A DNA stretch of 64,000 bases from Rhabdornis inornatus (GCA_013397075.1 VWZS01006727.1:186353-250352); one strand, 5' to 3'. Shown: positions 36,901 through 49,175, numbered from the stretch's first letter. The notes: generated from the letters alone by a model not told the origin. Made by a program: numbers and translations.

Positions 36901-39900
36901 TTTTATAAGTAATGTGGAACTTCTCTGAAGTGGAGAGTGCTCACCTGAGTGGGGGTGTCAGCCGTAAACACAAGGCAGAGCTGATAATGTTCCAAGCTCC
37001 TTCTGCTCTTTAGTCTGCTTCTTCAAGAAGCAGCAGCAGAGTGCTATAAAATCACCTCCAGGGCAGCAGGCCAGCTGCAGGGTGCAGTGTGGTCACGTTT
37101 GGCACAAGTGGAGGATCCCTTCCTGTCACAGTCAGGCCCTACAGGTTCTGCAGCATTTAATGTTGTTTATCTCTAAACCTTCCTTCTCTGCCCTCAAGAC
37201 TAGAGCAGTGAATGGGAACTCCCTGAAGTGACTCAAGCCTTTCCTTTGCAAACAGAAGAGCTGTTGTGGGAACTACTCCTCCACCCCCAAACCTTCAGCA
37301 CAGGCATCTGAGGAAGCCTGCTTTGCTGTGGGGAGGAACGTGGGCAGGAGGCTGAGCAATAAATGTTCTCCATCCCATGCAAACAACGGTGTCTTTGTGT
37401 TCAGCTGCAATTAGCCCTCAGTTCAGAGCAGCTGGTGAGCACCGAGCTCAGGCCTGGGGGGCTGCTGCAAGGAGGAAGGACAGTTGTGGAAACTCCTCAT
37501 CGTTTTCCTGGCAGTTGAGGTGTCAGCTTCTGGAACAAGCAGACAGGCAGCTGGTTGCTTAACACCACTCCATGTGTTTTTCCAAACCTCAGCCTCCTCC
37601 CTGTGTCTGCTGTGACAGCCTGCAGCTGGCCAGAGGATCAGAGCTCTTCCATCAGCCTTGGATCTTGCCAGACCCATTGACACATGGGATACCCTGAGCT
37701 TAAACCTTCTACCCCAAGCTGGTCCCTTCAGCCTCTCCCTCAGAGCAAGGATGTGTGTCCCTGCTCCCCTCCCACGTGCCCAGCTCCAGCTGATGCCAGG
37801 AGCCCACCTGCCTTGCTAAAGGGTTGCTGGGATCTCACTGAGTTCCCTAAACTGAATTATCCTTATCTCCAACAAACTTAGATTAACAAAGTCTCTGTGC
37901 GCTATTATATGTGGTGCATAACCTGCCTGAAAATTGCTGATATAGACACCTAGCAGCATGCAAATAGTTGTATTCAAATATACATTAGCATGAATAATTA
38001 GAAAAATGTATGATTTTGCAGTGGATTTCTGTCCTAGTGCAATCTATTACAGCTTTTGGCTCTTAAAATTTGGGTTATAAACTAAATTGCTCAATCTCCA
38101 ATATTACATGTCAGAGATTTTTTTTTGCATATTTTGAAGCATCTGTCACATGTCATCACTGAAAATTCCTGGTTTCTATGTTACTTTTGGTGCAGATAAG
38201 AGAGCCTGTTCCCCTCCAGGGTGTTACTTTTCATCAGTTTTCCCCTTGACATAAACCAGCTTTCAGTCACCAGTTCTTTGGTGAGGTTTTTGGGCAGAAT
38301 AAAGTTATTTCAGCTCATTCAGCTATTGACCTCTTGAAATGGTAACAGGTATAAAAATGAGCAAAAGGTGAGTTGTGGTTTTTTCCTGTTATTAAGAAGA
38401 GGAGAGATGAGGTGGGTTATAGGTAGGGAATGTACTGGCTGGATAGAAACAATGGCTAGCACGCTGATTAAGATTCTCTGCTTCTGTCTAGGCAAGGTCT
38501 GGCTACATGAATCTCACAGGGATTGATTATTCACCTTCTGCAATACAGCTTTCAGAAAAAGTAAGAGAGAAAGAAGGGATGTCTAACATTAAATTAAAGG
38601 TAAGTCTTGAGAGAAAGGTAATGGAGGAAATAGAAAGCAATTGAGCCCAAGATTAAACAAGCTAATTGATATTCAGATGTACTCAGTATACTAAATGAAT
38701 GATGTCTTTTGAGATTCATTTGTGAGAGAACTCTACCCAAATAAATCTATTTACGGGAAGATTTTTGGTCTTTATTTGGTTTTTGTTTGTAACAGTCATT
38801 AGGGCTAACAAGAGTTCCCTGCTTGGAACAGGGAGCAGACTAGTGGTTTACCAAGTGGCAACTTCTGTATTTTAGCTGCTACATTCTGAATTTCAGACTT
38901 GAGGTAGAGGAAGAAACCCTTAAGTGATAGAATTCCTACTAGTAGCTGAACAGCAGGAAGGTTGAGAGGCCTTGCTGGAGCAGGGCTAGGAGCAGATTAC
39001 CTCCAAAGGCCCTTTCCAGCCTCAGCCACACTGGGATTCTGTGGCTGCCTGTCATTCTGAGCTCTCTGCTGTGCTGTTCTCCCCTCCTATACCTGTGTGG
39101 TGTCTCTGCTCCTGTGTGTCAGCTGTAAAATCTCTCTGTGACAGGCTCTGTCTGTTCTTCTGCATTTATGCAGTGCCTGGCACATGGCAGGGATCAAAGT
39201 ACAAATAATGATTTAAAGAATGAGCTTCAAGTTTGTTAGTTTGAGCTTTAGATTACAGCAAATAGATCATCGCACAATGTGTAGAGAAGAAAGGAGCTGC
39301 CATGGCACTGTGAGTTACCCTTCCCTGAGCACACCCACTGTCAGGATTGAAGCTTTGTATCCTAAAGTCTTGCTTTGCATTAAAGATTCAGGAGCTGCCG
39401 AGTAGAAGATTGTTCTCACAGCTGCAGACTTCTGGTTTAGGTAGAAGATTTCCTGGCACCCTCAGCTGAGCTGTCAGGCTTTGACATTTGCATTGACAAG
39501 GGGACTTTTGATGCCATAAGCCTCGACCCCAGTGACGCGGTGGGGAAGCGGAAGCTGTACGTGGGATCCCTGTGCAGGGTGCTGAAACCAGAGGGCTTCT
39601 TCCTCATCACCTCTTGCAACTGGACCAAGGAGGAGCTGCTGAACGAGTTCAGAGAAGGTAAGCTGCTGAACAGAGCCCTCTGCCAATGTGGGGTTGCTGA
39701 AGGAAGGCATGAGGGAATTGTAATGTGTGTTAGCATATTGACTTTCCCAGATCAGGATTAGAGGAGGTAAAGTGATTAGTAAATGCTCCAGCATGTCTTC
39801 CCTCTGTTTTCCTCGGGTATTACAACTCCTGTGTTTGCCAGTGCCAAGGGAGGACAGGTTTCCTGACACTTGGGAGGTTGGGAACTTCGGTCTAATTACC

Positions 39901-40543
39901 CTGGGAGAGTGGGTGTGGCCGGCTGATACTTTTTGGGTCTTTGATTACTAGACCCAGTTCACGCTTTGATTGCTCCGAAATTGGGGTAACATTGTTACCC
40001 ATGTTTAGGGGAACTGGCAAGACTGTGACTTTTCTATCACTTCCCCAGCTGCCCTTGTGATCCATTTAGGAGGGTTTTTTTTGCATGCCAGCAGCTCCTC
40101 AATCTCATGCCTGAGGCTTGAAACTCAGTGTGGATCTGAAACAGCCATCCCTTCTGAGGAACCGAAATTACTGGCAAGTTCTCATCTTTTCTGCCATTAA
40201 TTTGTGCAAGTCAGCCAGCTAGGATTTTTATTATCCATGGAAGAGTTTCAGCTGTATAAAGCAGTGGTGCAGTGTAACAATACAGTCCTATAAACTCACA
40301 GATTAACTGACTTGCAAGTTTTCCAGACAAATAAAGAATGGTTTGCAAAGGGTTATCCAAGAGGCGAATAAAACGACTTCCTTCTAATAAAAGCATTTCA
40401 ATTTCTGTCTGGCAGGATTTGAAATTCTGGAGGAGCTGCCAACACCCAAGTTTTGCTTTGGAGGAAGAATTGGAAACAGTGTAACAGCATTGGTTTTCCA
40501 AAGGAAAAAAGTGAGGCCATCCATCTTGGACAAATTAGATTAG
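33830..40543 (+). CDS. EEF1AKMT2: EEF1AKMT2 (METTL10), eEF1A lysine methyltransferase 2, 6 coding exons, complete
   Basis: Coding segments are 33830-33885, 34686-34751, 35279-35393, 38492-38599, 39441-39657 and 40416-40543. They total 690 nt (229 aa plus stop), close to the human length I recall. The enzyme is a seven-beta-strand SAM-dependent methyltransferase that methylates eEF1A, at Lys318 in human; the yeast homologue is Efm4 (family knowledge). SAM-binding motif I is VLDIGTGNG at residues 65-73. The acidic ribose-binding residue is D91 in GIDYSPSA. The conserved DKGTFDAISL begins at 134, and YVGSLCRVLKPEGFFLITSC lies near 155-175. The family N-terminal signature GTREHWDAAYERELQTF spans exons 1-2. 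The start is the first ATG of the CpG exon, giving MALAGDEPFSPSVLG, shorter than the human N-terminus. The tail after the conserved TALVFQ is RKKVRPSILDKLD. No disabling change was seen. Confidence 0.96.
34137..34510 (-). mobile_element. CR1 LINE 3' fragment in EEF1AKMT2 intron 1
   Basis: The reverse CR1 starts at 'ttgaatcatggagtggtttg' and continues through 'gccagggatccaggggcag', 'tgggcaccctgtgccagggc', 'cctctccagctctcttggag' and 'aggttctggagccttttctt'. It is one of the longer and better preserved copies here. Confidence 0.9.
34686..34751 (+). CDS. EEF1AKMT2: EEF1AKMT2 coding exon 2 (aa 19-40)
   Basis: It encodes (H)WDAAYERELQTFQDIGDTGEI plus two bases of Trp41. The acceptor is ACCCAG and the donor GTAAAC. 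Confidence 0.95.
35279..35393 (+). CDS. EEF1AKMT2: EEF1AKMT2 coding exon 3 (aa 41-79, SAM motif I)
   Basis: It encodes (W)FGEESMVRIIRWLEKHK through the motif I region VLDIGTGNGVLLVEL. The acceptor is TTCCAG. The only frame-compatible donor is GTTGGT, which is weak. Confidence 0.93.
38492..38599 (+). CDS. EEF1AKMT2: EEF1AKMT2 coding exon 4 (aa 80-115)
   Basis: It encodes ARSGYMNLTGIDYSPSAIQL through SNIKLK. The acceptor is GTCTAG and the donor GTAAGT. It is a symmetric phase-0 exon of 108 nt, so skipping it would keep the frame but remove the ribose-binding strand. Confidence 0.95.
38970..39044 (+). mobile_element. Short CR1 3'-end scrap in EEF1AKMT2 intron 4
   Basis: 'gattacctccaaaggccctt', 'tccagcctcagccacactgg' and 'gattctgtgg' match the forward CR1 terminus loosely. 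It is diverged and the call is tentative. Confidence 0.45.
39441..39657 (+). CDS. EEF1AKMT2: EEF1AKMT2 coding exon 5 (aa 116-187)
   Basis: It encodes VEDFLAPSAELSGFDICIDK, GTFDAISLDPSDAVGKRKLY and on to TSCNWTKEELLNEFRE. The acceptor is GTTTAG and the donor GTAAGC. Confidence 0.96.
40416..40543 (+). CDS. EEF1AKMT2: EEF1AKMT2 terminal coding exon 6 (aa 188-229, stop)
   Basis: It encodes (G)FEILEELPTPKFCFGGRIGN, SVTALVFQ, a basic tail and a TAG stop. The acceptor is TGGCAG. The tail extends about ten residues past the usual end of the conserved domain. Confidence 0.95.
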
Positions 40544-40595
40544 ATGAGAAAAGTCTGAACTTTAAACCTGACAGAAAACCTCAGACACGTGTGTA

Positions 40596-40601
40596 AATAA
40601 A
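40596..40601 (+). terminator. EEF1AKMT2: Poly(A) signal of EEF1AKMT2
   Basis: Canonical AATAAA 53 nt after the stop codon, followed by 'tgctttttgagtgcacagt'. This implies a very short 3'UTR ending near 40620. Confidence 0.7.
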
Positions 40602-43600
40602 TGCTTTTTGAGTGCACAGTAAAATACTATGTATGGAGCTCTAAGGGACTATAAAACATTGCCCTAGAAACATTTCAGCTTTGCATAATTTGCCCATAAA
40701 TTGTGTCCTTGCTACAACCTCACTTGTTTTAGGGAAGCTGCAAGTTTGTAAGAAGTGTGCTAAAATACAGAGACCAATATACCTGAATGATATTTTTGTT
40801 TGAAACATAAAGATTATCTGATATTTAATTTCTGTGCTGGTAAGCAGTGACCTGTAGAGGTAAAGGTATCCTACAAAGCAAAAATCTGATTTCTCTGTTT
40901 GTGCAGTGGAATAGGGAATAAGCTTTTGGAATGTAAGTGCTGGATCTTTAATGAACGTGAGGGTAGCTGTTAAGGAGGGAAATGAATACAAAATCCACAG
41001 CACTTTCAAAAAAGGACCAGTTAGTACTTTAAATTCAGATTTTCCGAGGTTCTCAGCATAATTGTGTCTCCTCTGAAGTAGCTCAGCTCTTTTCCCACAG
41101 AGGGAGTGTTTTTAAGTCTCCCTTTCCTGAGTGTGTTCATGCCTGGTCAGTTCCTTTCCCTGGTCTCATGAATACATAAAGGTGTGATGTTGCAACCTCT
41201 GGTGTGTGACATATGCCTCCTTCATTATTAACCTCGTATAAGGAATGTCTTTAGAGCCACAATGGCAAGAAGTTTCTCAGTGAATTTCTCAGGATGTATT
41301 TTAACTGCATAAATCCGAAAGAATTCAATGCATAGCTACCCATTCCTTGTTCCTTTTTTCTATACGTATTTTTTAAACTTCAGTGTGCAACCCTTTTGCT
41401 CAATTTCATTGCTTTCATTTCTTCTGTTTTGTAATCTCAGAATATTGCTGTTGCTTGAAAGGCAGGAAAATGAGATTTCTTCATGCCTCGACAAACACAT
41501 TTGCAGGTGACAATAAACTTGTTCTTTCAAACATCAAGGAGTCCCTCTTAGGCAATCAGGTTTTGTTTCCCAGGCAAGGTCATGTTTGCTTATCAGGGAA
41601 TTGCTTCTCCTCATTCCCTGGGCTCAGGAGATCTTTGAGGGTCAATAAATATTTCCAGTCCTTCCCAGGATAGGCATCAAGGCATTATTTTGCACAGTGG
41701 TGAGTCCTCCCTCCAGTGATCCATCTGTTGATGTCTTCAAGGTAGGAATCCTACTGCTGCATGATTTTGCAAAATGAAACGTGTTCAATTGGGAGAATGG
41801 TTTATCAGCAGTGCTGAAAAAATTCAGTCCCAGAATAATTCTTTGCATATTTGGTCAGACTTGGGTTCTAACCTGAGTGCCAAAACCAAGGGCTTGTTAC
41901 CGTTTGGGTAGCTGTTGTAGTCCTGTGTTCTGCCCCTGCCCAGCAGCCAGCTGGAATGCTAGGAAATGTAACTGGGAATCCAAACATAGGATTTTTTTAG
42001 CATAGGATTACAAAGGATTCTAAGTACACTACTGATAACAGCCTCAGTAAAAAGCCTGTAACATTTTTGGCATCAGGTAGAATTAATACAAGGAAATTTT
42101 AATTTTCGAGGACTCTGGCAGGATGTGTTTTGGGCATCTGTTTTATTCCCATCTGTATTTTTTGCTAATGAAGGCATGATGTGTATTTAATCATGGGATG
42201 AAAATAAAATCAGGATTGTCATGGATTTTCTTTTAATCAATTAGTTGGAATTTAACCATAGATTCCCACTCCACAAGATATGTAAGGGTCAGGGCAGGGA
42301 TTGTTTTCTCCTCTTCACAGAGTTGATTATTATTAGTTTTTGTTCTCTGGGTAGCATTTTTATATAACTTGTAAAGCTAAAAAATAAGCGTCTTAAAATT
42401 GCCTAAAAATAAGGATTTCTGCATCTGATCTGTAGTTTACATATTCCTTCAGTCCCAAGCACTTCCAGGTGTCACTGGAGAGCAGAAAAATGCTTGTAAA
42501 ACATGTTTTAGGAGCTTTATTTGAGGCAACAGTAACCAAAGGCTTACTATTTAAAGTCTGCTCTGTTGGAAACCTGGCATTTTCTGGATAATGGAGTCTA
42601 GGTAGCTGCTCAGATACTGACCTAGGCAGTGGGGTATTTTTGCCTGCAAGGATTTGGAAATGACTTGTCCAAGACTGTCCTTGATTTGGGGCAGTTCATG
42701 TTGGTGGGAAGTTCTTGATGATGTGATCTCTAAATGTTGATGTATTTCAATGAAAAAACTTAGGAAAAGAGGCGAAGGAATAAGCAGTGATTTAGGAAGA
42801 GCAAGTCCTTGCTGGAAGCTGGGGGAGTGCTCCATGATAGCTCCTGAAGGCTGGAATCTTCGTGGCTACACAGTTGTGTGACTCTTGGTTCCAGCTGCAG
42901 TGCCAGACTAAAGGCAGGAGAATAAATGCAGCATTTGAAACACATTTCACTCCTATTGTTTTGTTATCTGAAAGCTGTCTGTGATTTCACTGTCAAATAT
43001 GAGGTTTGTGGGGAGTAAAACTAGCATCTTCCATGGATCCCAGAGGTGGCTGAGCCCACAGGCTGTTCCTGCAGGACCGAGTTTAGGCTGCATGATGCTG
43101 TGGAGCTGGCAAACCTTCCTGGAGTTGTTTTGCATAGAACGTGGGCAGAACAGAAAGAGTTTGTGTTCCCTGGTTCATTGACAGCATGCTGAAGGATGAA
43201 ATTCTCTCAGGACTGACCTTTTATTCCTGGAAGACTGAGGATGGCTTTTAGTGCCTAAGCCCAAACAAAGCACCTCCACCAACATCTGTGCTTGGCACAG
43301 CTCAAACCTGGCTCCTGATGCCTCCCATTGCCAAGAAAACTCTGTTTAGGGATTCTCTTTTGAGGCATTTACTGGGAGAGGCCATTGAATTCATTGTAGG
43401 GTTTGTGCTACTGAAGGAGTTTGGAGCATTTTACACTGGAATTTTATGGGGCTTATCACAGAACTGAACTGTCAGGATGAAATATCTGAGAGAGGTGAAC
43501 AAGCAATATTAATGAAATAGTTATTGATTCGAAATGTCTGTTCTAGGAGAGTTTCTACACATAGGACTCTGCTAGAGTGTGAGGTAAATGGGTTCTCAAG

Positions 43601-43845
43601 ACAGAAAGCCTTTGCCCTTTCAGCATCACAGTACTTTCTTGAAATAAGTACTCCTATAATCATTTTTATAGGGATTAAAAAGTGAGAAATGCCAGATGTG
43701 AAAATCATGGCACAACTGAGTGAGCACAGAAGATTCAGAGGGAAGGATAATGTTTCCTTACTTCTTGACTTCTCTTTTGGTGACCAGCTTGTTATCTGAA
43801 AGAGAGGCATGCTCATTTGATGGTCCTTAAGGAGCAGGAATAATC

Positions 43846-43975
43846 ATAGAATCCCAGAATGATTTGGGTTGGAATGGACTTTAAAAACCATCTCATTCCA
43901 ACCCCCTACCATTGGCAGGGACACCTTCCACTAAACCAAGTTAATCCAAACCCTCCCCAACCTGGCCTGTAGTGC
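43846..43975 (-). mobile_element. CR1 LINE 3'-end fragment
   Basis: Reverse CR1 tail from 'atcatagaatcccagaatga' through 'ttggcagggacaccttccac' to 'cccaacctggcctg'. Confidence 0.88.
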
Positions 43976-44426
43976 TGTCCATAGGCTGTTTTTCTAAAGG
44001 TTGATTTTTCTTTTTTGAAGGCTTAGAAGATATGAAATTAATATTCTGTTCTTGAAAATCAGTATAATTTAGGGGTATAACATGAAGAATTTCTGGGAGC
44101 TACAACTGGTTTTTTTTAAGAGCTGTTAGGTTACATCAGAAACACCAACAGGATTATGGCAGCTGTTTTTCCAGACAGGGCCAGCAGTGATGCAGCATGA
44201 GATTACAGGCTCTCTGTCCCATTGGGAGAATATTCCTGCAAATCATTATTGAGGGCATCATTGCAAAGCTCATTGTTGAGGCTGAAATAGCTGTTTGTAT
44301 TATGGGCTCACCTTGAATTCAAACCCACTGTTGCAACACCATTTCTGAAATCTGGGAATACCCACCTGCCTTGATTGTATCATAGGATTTGAGGTATTTA
44401 ACACCTATAACAGAGGAGATCCAGGG

Positions 44427-44541
44427 TTGTTTTTTTGTTTTTTTTTTTTGGTTGGTTGGGTTTTTTTGTTTTGGTTTGGTTTTGGTTTTGGTTTGGTTTG
44501 GGGTTTTTTTGTTTGTTTGTTTGTTTGTTTGTTTGTTTTTT
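44427..44541. repeat. T/G-only simple repeat, (GTTTT)n and (GTTT)n
   Basis: About 115 bp almost devoid of A and C on the plus strand. It moves from poly-T with GGTT steps through GGTTTT units to seven or so GTTT units. Read on the minus strand it is (CAAAA)n/(CAAA)n, possibly an expanded poly(A) tail of a lost retroposon. Confidence 0.85.
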
Positions 44542-45941
44542 ACTTTGTACTTTTCCAGCCAGCATTAAAAAGGAACTTTCAGATATTTGGGTTTTTAAAC
44601 CTGCACTTGCTGTTTACTGCAGAGCTCGTTATACCTGGGTGAAGAAGTGCATGTCCCACCACACAGATCTCAGGTGTGATTCTCTGGAGAGCAAAAAACG
44701 TTCTCTCATACAATTTGTATGGAAAATATTTCAGTTCTGCACTGGCTGTGAAATCTGTGAGCCCAAAGAGTCAAATGAATGGGCAAATGAGGGGATGAAC
44801 AGAAATCCCTCACTTAGAACCACTGGGTTTGTACCCGGGAGTGGAGGGTGAGGCCAGGTGTGCAGGGCTTAGCAAACAGATGCCTGGGAAGTGACAAAGC
44901 TGAGCTGACACAGCCTCTTTGGAGTTATTTTTATGTAAGGATGAGTTCTTGAATAGCTTTTCTGGTGCATTAGGCACAGCATGCTTCTCTTCATCGCTGA
45001 CAGTGGCTTCCATGTATTTGTACATTCCAGGAATGCACTGGCAGCACTGTAGCCATTGTGAGGAAAATCTGCCTGTGCATATACTCTGCTATGTCTGTTC
45101 TGCTGTGAGCCAGGGTGCCTGGTATAAGACTGCCAAATTTTATGTTATTTCATACCAGACAAAATCTTTAAATGTGGTATTTAGCAAGATACAGCAAAAT
45201 TTTCAGTGTTTTGGCACTAGGATTGCTTCCCTGATCTTGGCATGCCTACATGTGGAGAACATGGCTTGCTGCAACAATAACTGCTTTATTTTATAGGCCC
45301 TCCAAGCCTTTTAACATATGGATTCATCTCCTGTAAAATACGTGGAGAGCACAAAGAAAATAATTGGGCCAGTGCTTTGCAAAGCTGTAAGGAGATCTGC
45401 CTTTGAATTCCTGTTGCTTGCTGCGTTTTCTGGGATAAGGGGAGGGGGAGGCTGCCCTGCACAGCATTACCTGCTCTGGCTGAATGGGTGGTGCATACCT
45501 CTATCCCATGCTTTGGCTGCAAGTAGATTGAGCATGACCTAACCCTTGTGGTAGCAGCTAAATTGAGGAGCAATTAATGGCTACCAAGGGCTTTCAGGGA
45601 AAGAGGATGAGGTGTTATAGCCTCCAGACAAAGGAGGAAAAGGAACACTGGCGTGTTTTGTTTAACACAAATAAGGGAAAAGCCAACCTGTGGCTTAATT
45701 TCCATTTGTTAGGTAACAGTATAGCTTGAAATGAGTCCATTTCTGCATTACTGGAAATTAAGCTGAGTGCTGTCAGGCAAACCAGCTGCTGCCAGGTAAC
45801 ACATAAATTCTGGGTAATCACAAGTGCATGAGCCCATGCTGGAGAACCAGAGCTAATAGAGCCCAGTGAGGGAACAGACACAAACCTCAGCACAGTCACT
45901 GCAGCAGCCAGGAATGCATGGACAGTGTCATGTGTCAAGTA

Positions 45942-45964
45942 GAGGTGAGGTGAGGTGAGGTGAG
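45942..45964. repeat. (GAGGT)n microsatellite
   Basis: Four to five consecutive copies of gaggt, ending in gtgagtg. Confidence 0.85.
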
Positions 45965-48474
45965 TGTGCATATATCAAGAAATTTTAGCTGTTGATAGGG
46001 CTGAGAGCTGAAATTCAAACAGAAGGATCTTTCACCCCAATTTTCAGTAGTAATTAGCCTTGCTGATTGCTGCCCTACCCCAGGGCTCCTCAACTCCGTG
46101 AGTGCTGCACTGCTGCTTGTCCAAGGTAGGGTGATGCTTTGGGGCATGTCTGCAGCTGCCTGGGGCTTTGTGGATGATGGACAAATAACTCTGGGCTTAT
46201 TTTAAATCAATTCAGACCCAAATGTGGCTGACAAAGTGGTAAGCACATTCAGGTGAGGGAAAAGCTTATGTATGTATTCCATGGCCTATTTATTTTATTC
46301 ATCAATGTTTCCATTGCTCCCAGTCTGGGGCACCCAGATCAGGTGGCACACCCTCTGCCAAGGAGGAGGGAGGCAGCAAACACAAAACTGTTGCATGTCT
46401 GTGGCAAATGGCCTGTAACATAAAAAAAGGATTTTTAAGTTTGGTGGAAATCCCATTGCATGCCAAATGTAGTCAGAACTACACTCCTCATCCCAACCCT
46501 CTGCACAGCAATGCTTCACCTGTTTAGGTGAAGTACCTGTCATTCAGGTACTTTCTGACACGGAGCACATTGATCATATTACACAGATGTGCTCATTCCC
46601 TGGGCATGAAATATATGTTAAAAATACTTCTGCTTGCTGTTGTTAGGATTTGTGAATTTGAGGATTTCCTCTGAAGCTGGTCTCCATTTTGTGTTCCTGG
46701 AGATCTTTGGTGGAGCCAACATGTCCCTGTGAGTACATGGTACCCAGCACAGCTGGGTGACTGGGACATCAGCCTGTGGCTGGGACACTCTGACTCTCTG
46801 GGTCTCTGGCTCTCTGGCCCTGGGCAAGCCTCTTACCTATGTTCTTTGCCTGGCGGGAGAAGCAGAAGGATAATAAATGACTGGGATGGCTCAGGTGCTC
46901 AGAAGGACAGTGCAGAGGGCTTGTGAAAGGGACAAACTTCTGAAATTATTGGTAACCTTGGTGCATATGACTTGAATAACAACAACTGGAGCAGACAGTG
47001 AAGCGTTGGAAAGGCTACATGGGAAGAAGGCTGTAACTGCAGCCAGATCCTGTGTACTGGAAGTGAGGGAAATGCTGTCTATCCACAGGGCTTAGCACTG
47101 CTACATTGACATGTCTTAATGACTTGGACCCCAGAATCACTTCTGAAGGACCGTGGGGATCATTAGATTTTTTTCCTATCCACAGTTTCCATCCCCATCA
47201 GGAAGGTTCCCAGTCAGTGGGTAGCAAAGGCACTGACATCTGAGACAAAAACACAAATTAAATCAGCTCACAAATGAACTGAATTAATTTTCTGTTCATG
47301 AAGACTAAACTCTTTTGGCCAGTTCTTTAAAGCTTGAAAGCTATTTCTTTTTTTCCCCTTCTTCTGACAAAGGGAAAAAGCACCGTCCAGAACAAGGGCC
47401 TATGGGCAGCCAGTTACTTGAACAACATTACTGAGAATACTGTCTGTGGAAAAGAGCTTTGTGCTTCAGCAACAGCCTTTCACACGTGCTGAGAATTCTC
47501 CACAGCCAGCTCATCTGTTGGGAAGCACAGAGGATGAGAGGCAGAAAATGCTGGGTTTGGAGTGAGCTGCAGAAGCAGACAGAAAACAACTTTCTGCTTG
47601 AGTCTTGGAGCCCAAGGCCGCCACGGGAATGGATTCAATTATGCTCTGAGCTTTATTGCTGAAATATTCCACTGGGAAACCATAAAAAAACATTTTCAGA
47701 CTTGATTCCCAAAGTTCTGGAAAAGGAGTTAGCAAGTGTTTTATTGCTACCAGTCTCAACACGTGATAAGAAAAGCAAATACTGAGTGGGATGGAGGAAC
47801 ATGATGCAAAAGCCCCTTCACGTCGTCAAACCCTTCTCCCTGTTCATCACCCACTCAGATTGGCCACTGCTGCTTAATTTTATGTGTACTGAGCACGGAG
47901 CCACTTTTGTTGAGATCAGCCCTCACTGTGTTGGTGGGAGCTGCTCCCTTGTTAAGTATCCGCCTGCTACTTCTGCTTGATTCCCTCTTACTTCTTCACA
48001 GCATTAATACTAACTGATAAGTCTTCCTCGACAGTAATTTGTTGTCCTGGGCTGTGCAGCAGCAGGGCAGGACACCAGGAGCACTGCTGAGTTCACAGCT
48101 GCAGCTTTTCTTGCCATTCGTGCCCTTACTTGTCCCTACATGCCATCCCCAGCACAGTGCCCGCCATCCAGCCGGGTGGATGAAATTCAGCCCCAGATTC
48201 ATTCCTGATGGCATCTGTGTTGTCTGCTCACATGTGTTTAAGATTAATGTTTGGGCTCTGTTTTGTAATGAGTCCTAAATCTTCCTTTTAGCTGTCATGT
48301 AGTTTCCTTGTTCGCTCGTTACGCTCGCTCTCGGAAGGAGCCCGCGTGCTGTGCGCCCTGCAGCCTGGTGGGTGGATGGAAAATGTCACTGAGAGCTCAG
48401 AGCTGGTAAAGGCCATTCCCACGTGAGGCCAAGCAGATGTACTCTCAGTACTGCAGAGGACTCACGGCCCCCTG

Positions 48475-48799
48475 CTAAACAGGCTTCGAGGGAACTGAAG
48501 AGGGACTTGGGACAAGGGACTGGATTGACAGGACAAGAGAGAACAGCTTCAAACTGACAGAAGGCAGGGTTAGATAGGATATTGGGAAGGAATTGTTCCC
48601 TGTGAGGGTGGGGAGGCCCTGGCACAGGGTGCCCAGAGAAGCTGTGGCTGCCCCTGGATCCCTGGAAGTGTCCAAGGCCAGGCTGGACGGGGCTTGGAGC
48701 AACCTAGGTAGTGGAAGGTGTCCCTGCCCATGGCAGGGGTGTGGAACTACATGATCTTTAAAGGTCCTTTCCAACCCAAACCAGTCAATGATTCTATGA
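48475..48799 (+). mobile_element. CR1 LINE 3' fragment reaching the terminus
   Basis: Forward CR1 blocks include 'gaagagggacttgggacaag', 'ggcacagggtgcccagagaa', 'cccctggatccctggaagtg' and 'aaggtcctttccaacccaaa', ending 'caatgattctatga', the typical terminal repeat. It lies about 130 bp left of the CpG island. Confidence 0.92.
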
Positions 48800-49053
48800 A
48801 AAACTGAGAAAAATTAAGGAGTGGGATTTTTATCCACTGATGGGTGCAGGGGCGCATGGTGTCCAACTGTAATGTGCCAAAAATTCATCGCTACTTCTTG
48901 CGGGGTCCCTTCAATGAGCTGCAGGTTGAGTCCAGCTCTCCTGCTCCTCCCCGGGCCGGCCGTGCCACCAGGAGTCACTCTCGGCCTCCGAACGGGCGGC
49001 GGAGCCCCACGCGAGCCGCGCCCGCAGCATCCCGGGCTGCGGAGCCGTGTGCG

Positions 49054-49175
49054 GGCGGAGCAGCGCTGCCTGCGCCAGCCCTGGCTCCCCGTCGGGCAGA
49101 GCCTCACCGCTGCCCGAATCCCCCTTTTTTATTATTTTTGACTTCCCCCCCACCCCCTCCCACGCTCTTTCTGGC
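49054..49175. repeat. Duplicate end of contig piece 1
   Basis: These 122 bases, ending exactly at the N at 49176, match 49471-49592 with about two mismatches. This is an end-to-start overlap between piece 1 and piece 3 and is best read as an assembly artefact. Confidence 0.9.

Larger units (their letters stand above)
40625..48474. other. Intergenic region between EEF1AKMT2 and the next CpG island
   Basis: No exon recognised on either strand. The region contains one CR1 fragment (43846-43975), a T/G-rich simple repeat (44427-44541), a GAGGT microsatellite (45942-45964) and two abutting perfect hairpins (46514-46553). Otherwise it is unique, moderately AT-rich sequence. Confidence 0.6.
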
